Shown: positions 5,424 through 7,522 of the stretch, one piece after another
How the letters are laid out: the number at the start of each line of letters is the position of its first letter
Numbering within the stretch: the first letter of the stretch is position 1
Source: Caldisericota bacterium
GTDB lineage: Bacteria; Caldisericota; Caldisericia; Cryosericales; Cryosericaceae
Assembly (NCBI GenBank): GCA_026390245.1
Contig: JAPLGI010000185.1
Span: 1 to 7,522, forward strand
DNA length: 7,522 nucleotides
Direction: 5' to 3'
Program-made: the position numbers and the translations under genes
Notes under the pieces: generated by a model
Told to the model about the DNA's origin: nothing
Seen by the model: the letters and a program-made list of their open reading frames with translations, nothing else
Database searches by the model: none

Positions 5424-7316
5424 ATGGACGAAAACGTCGCCAGGTTCCTGGAGGAACGGCTCGGCAGAGAGCAGTATGCGAAGCTCAGCAAGATATCGAA
5501 TGTGAAGCTGTACGATTTCATTGCCCACTTCATCAAGTTGCTCGATCCAGCGAGTGTCTTCGTCTGTGATGACTCGACCCGGGACCTGTCATACATCAGC
5601 GACAAGGCGATCCACGATGGTGAGGAGCAGCGCCTGGCGACGAATGGTCATACGCTCCACTTCGATTCACCCCTCGACCAGGGCCGTGACAAGGAGCATA
5701 CGAATATCCTGGTGGACCCGGGCGAAGAGATGGGCCCCCAGATCTCCACGCGTGACCGCACCGAGGGTCTCAAGGACATTGCTGAAGTCATGGACGGCAT
5801 GATGCGCGGCCGTCAGATGCTGATCGTCTTCGCTACGCTGGGCCCGAACGGTTCGGAGTTCGCTATTCCAGCAGTTCAGCTTACTGACAGCCCTTACGTC
5901 GCACATTCGGAGAAGCTGCTGTACCGGCCCGGCTATGAGGAGTTCATCCGGCAGGGTGAGCAGGCGCACTTCTTCAAGTTCGCGCATTCCGAGGGCGAGC
6001 TGACCCAGAGCAAGACGACAAAGAACATCGACAAGCGCCGCATCTACATCGACCTCAAGGACGATATCGTCTACAGCGCCAACACGCAGTATGCCGGCAA
6101 CACGCTGGGGATGAAGAAGATGGCCATGCGTCTCGCCATTCACCGCGGGTCGCAGGAGGGCTGGCTGTGTGAGCACATGCTGGTCATGGGCATCCACGGC
6201 CCTCAAGGCCGCGTCACCTACTTCACGGGCGCGTTCCCCTCGATGTGTGGCAAGACCTCGACCGCCATGCTGGACGGCGAAAGCATCGTGGGCGACGACA
6301 TCGCCTATCTTCGCAAGATCGACGGCGTCGTGCGTGCAGTCAACTGCGAACACGGCATGTTTGGCATTATCCTGGGAGTCAACAGCAAGGACGACCCGAT
6401 CCAGTGGAAGGCGCTGCATGCGCCCGGTCATCAAGTCATCTTCAGCAACGTCCTCAGAACGGATGATGGGGGCGCCTACTGGGAAGGCAAGGACGCAGCT
6501 GTCCCAGCGCATGGCGTGAACTTCAAGGGTGAGTGGACCCCGGGCACGGTCGACAAGGACGGCAAGCCGGTGCCCGCTTCTCATCCAAATGCCCGTTTCA
6601 CGCTGGGTCTGGAAATGCTTGAGAACTTGGACGTGAACGCAGACAATCCTGACGGTGTCGAGGTCGGCGCATATGTCTATGGCGGCCGCGATTCAGACAC
6701 GTGGGTCCCGGTACAGGAGTCCATCGACTGGGCTCATGGCATCGTGGGCTTTGGGGCATCCATCGAGTCTGAAACGACGGCTGCAACCATTGGCAAGGCC
6801 GGCGTGCGTCAGCACAACCCGATGTCCAACCTGGACTTCCTGTCCATCCAGCTGGGCAAATATCTGCAGATCAACGTCGATTTTGCCAGGGGAGCGAGGC
6901 GGCTGCCAAAGATCTTCGGCGTCAACTACTTCCTCAAGAGCCGCGATGGGAAGTTCCTCAACGGCAAGAACGACAAGAAGGTATGGTACAAGTGGATGGA
7001 ACTGCGGTGCAATGGTGACGTCAGGGCCATTAAGACCGCAACAGGCTGGATCCCGGAGTACAAGGACCTTGTTCCGCTGTTTGGGGACATCATTGGCCGC
7101 GAGTACACGCAGGAAGAGTATGAGGCTGAGTTCTCACTGCGCATCTCCGAGAACCTCAGCAAGATCGACCGTGTCATAGCAGGCTGGAAGAACAGCACGC
7201 AGGATACGCCCGAGGTCCTGTTCACCGAGCTCGAGGCCCAGCGCGTGCGTCTGCTGGAAGCGCAGAAGGCGTTTGGCGACGAGGTCAAGCCGTCACAGTG
7301 GGGTATCGTCGGCTAG
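5424..7316 (+). CDS. pckG: Phosphoenolpyruvate carboxykinase (GTP-type)
   Basis: This is a 630-residue enzyme, against a usual 600-620. It interconverts oxaloacetate plus GTP with PEP, CO2 and GDP in the cytosol, linking the citric-acid pool to gluconeogenesis or, in fermenters, running in the anaplerotic direction. Visible landmarks include MRGR (127-130), LTDSPYV, and YAGNTLGMKK (223-232), matching the YGGNSLLGKK metal/PEP region. His251 in CEHML corresponds to the Mn-ligand His. The P-loop FPSMCGKTS (271-279) carries mobile Cys275, Lys277 and Thr278. VGDDIA (289-294) is the kinase-2 acid pair. NARF (389-392) and DWAHG (435-439) follow. The classical guanine-loop PGFGEN segment is not recognisable: the corresponding stretch reads LNGKNDKKVWYKW (512-524). 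FPSMCGKTSTAM recalls archaeal-type GTP enzymes. It is probably monocistronic, with a strong hairpin after the stop. Confidence 0.96.
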   Translation: MDENVARFLEERLGREQYAKLSKISNVKLYDFIAHFIKLLDPASVFVCDDSTRDLSYISDKAIHDGEEQRLATNGHTLHFDSPLDQGRDKEHTNILVDPGEEMGPQISTRDRTEGLKDIAEVMDGMMRGRQMLIVFATLGPNGSEFAIPAVQLTDSPYVAHSEKLLYRPGYEEFIRQGEQAHFFKFAHSEGELTQSKTTKNIDKRRIYIDLKDDIVYSANTQYAGNTLGMKKMAMRLAIHRGSQEGWLCEHMLVMGIHGPQGRVTYFTGAFPSMCGKTSTAMLDGESIVGDDIAYLRKIDGVVRAVNCEHGMFGIILGVNSKDDPIQWKALHAPGHQVIFSNVLRTDDGGAYWEGKDAAVPAHGVNFKGEWTPGTVDKDGKPVPASHPNARFTLGLEMLENLDVNADNPDGVEVGAYVYGGRDSDTWVPVQESIDWAHGIVGFGASIESETTAATIGKAGVRQHNPMSNLDFLSIQLGKYLQINVDFARGARRLPKIFGVNYFLKSRDGKFLNGKNDKKVWYKWMELRCNGDVRAIKTATGWIPEYKDLVPLFGDIIGREYTQEEYEAEFSLRISENLSKIDRVIAGWKNSTQDTPEVLFTELEAQRVRLLEAQKAFGDEVKPSQWGIVG

Positions 7317-7351
7317 CCTTGTACCGTTGGAGACAGGTCGTGTTGGCGTTG

Positions 7352-7379
7352 CAGCGCCCCTCCAGATGGAGGGGCGCTG
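7352..7379 (+). terminator. Strong GC-rich hairpin downstream of pckG
   Basis: CAGCGCCCCTCCA (7352-7364) and TGGAGGGGCGCTG (7367-7379) form a perfect inverted repeat of 13 bp, effectively a 12-bp stem with the loop AGAT. It begins 35 bp after the pckG stop. There is no T-tract after it (TCATCG follows), so it may act as a non-canonical terminator or as a 3'-end stabiliser. Confidence 0.65.
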
Positions 7380-7439
7380 TCATCGTCATGGCTGATCCCG
7401 GCCCGCCACAGACAGTCTGTCCTGTCAGCGTCATCGGTG

Positions 7440-7468
7440 TTGACCCCAGGACGTGCCGGTGCTAGATT
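7440..7468 (+). promoter_or_regulatory. Sigma-70-type promoter for the gene at the right edge
   Basis: TTGACC (7440-7445), a 17-nt spacer and TAGATT (7463-7468) form the best promoter match in the window. The predicted start near 7475 leaves a leader of about 22 nt containing GGGAGGT. Confidence 0.65.
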
Positions 7469-7497
7469 GACTTGAAGCGCACTGGTGGGAGGTCTGC

Positions 7498-7522
7498 ATG
7501 GAGTCGTCCTATACAGCACCAT
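7498..7522 (+). CDS. Start of an unidentified protein, 3'-truncated by window edge
   Basis: An ATG at 7498 follows GGGAGGT (7487-7493) by 4 nt and opens a frame reading MESSYTAP to the window end. Eight codons are too few to assign a family. The promoter at 7440-7468 and the hairpin that closes pckG upstream support a new transcription unit here. A 69-residue minus-strand frame across the same stretch lacks an SD and crosses the hairpin and promoter, so it is not preferred. Confidence 0.55.

Noticed and set aside
5667..6584. A 305-codon minus-strand frame inside pckG
   Set aside because: It is a shadow of the highly conserved PEPCK coding sequence with no start context or family signature.
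7313..7522. A 69-codon minus-strand frame at the right edge
   Set aside because: It runs through a near-perfect hairpin and over a strong plus-strand promoter and SD, with no minus-strand SD or recognisable product.

Overview
This is a GC-rich (roughly 58-60% by eye) bacterial chromosomal segment with compact genes, short intergenic gaps and recognisable Shine-Dalgarno (SD) sequences. No mobile elements, RNA genes or CRISPR are visible. The archaeal-flavoured GTP-type PEP carboxykinase, paired DegV proteins and F420-ligase-like domain suggest an anaerobic bacterium from a less-studied lineage. A Caldiserica/Cryosericota-like relative is one possibility, but this is a weak guess that only a database search could settle.

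Left block (1-2875, + strand). Two adjacent DegV-family (FakB-type fatty-acid-binding) paralogues come first, the left one cut by the window edge. A 434-residue protein follows 22 bp after the second. It joins an N-terminal TPR-like helical region to a C-terminal domain resembling the short coenzyme F420-0:glutamate-ligase-like family. A strong GC-rich hairpin (2901-2928) closes the block and also serves the convergent gene on the other strand.

Middle block (2951-5234). Four small single-gene units alternate in orientation. They are a membrane-anchored exported protein of unknown function (minus), an unrecognised 219-residue cytoplasmic protein (plus), a membrane-anchored chagasin-type (I42) cysteine-peptidase inhibitor (minus), and a small single-domain cupin (plus). 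The two divergent gaps between them hold plausible sigma-70-type promoters.

Right block (5235-7522). A complete GTP-type phosphoenolpyruvate carboxykinase gene (pckG, 630 residues) is preceded by a 189-bp leader and followed by a near-perfect 13-bp hairpin. At the right edge a well-formed promoter and SD introduce a new plus-strand gene, of which only eight codons are inside the window.

Most of the window is ordinary housekeeping and hypothetical content. The most unusual item is the TPR/F420-ligase-like fusion next to the degV pair. The divergent nucleotide-loop region of PEPCK and the isolated exported I42 inhibitor are secondary points. No gap without a gene exceeds 200 bp.
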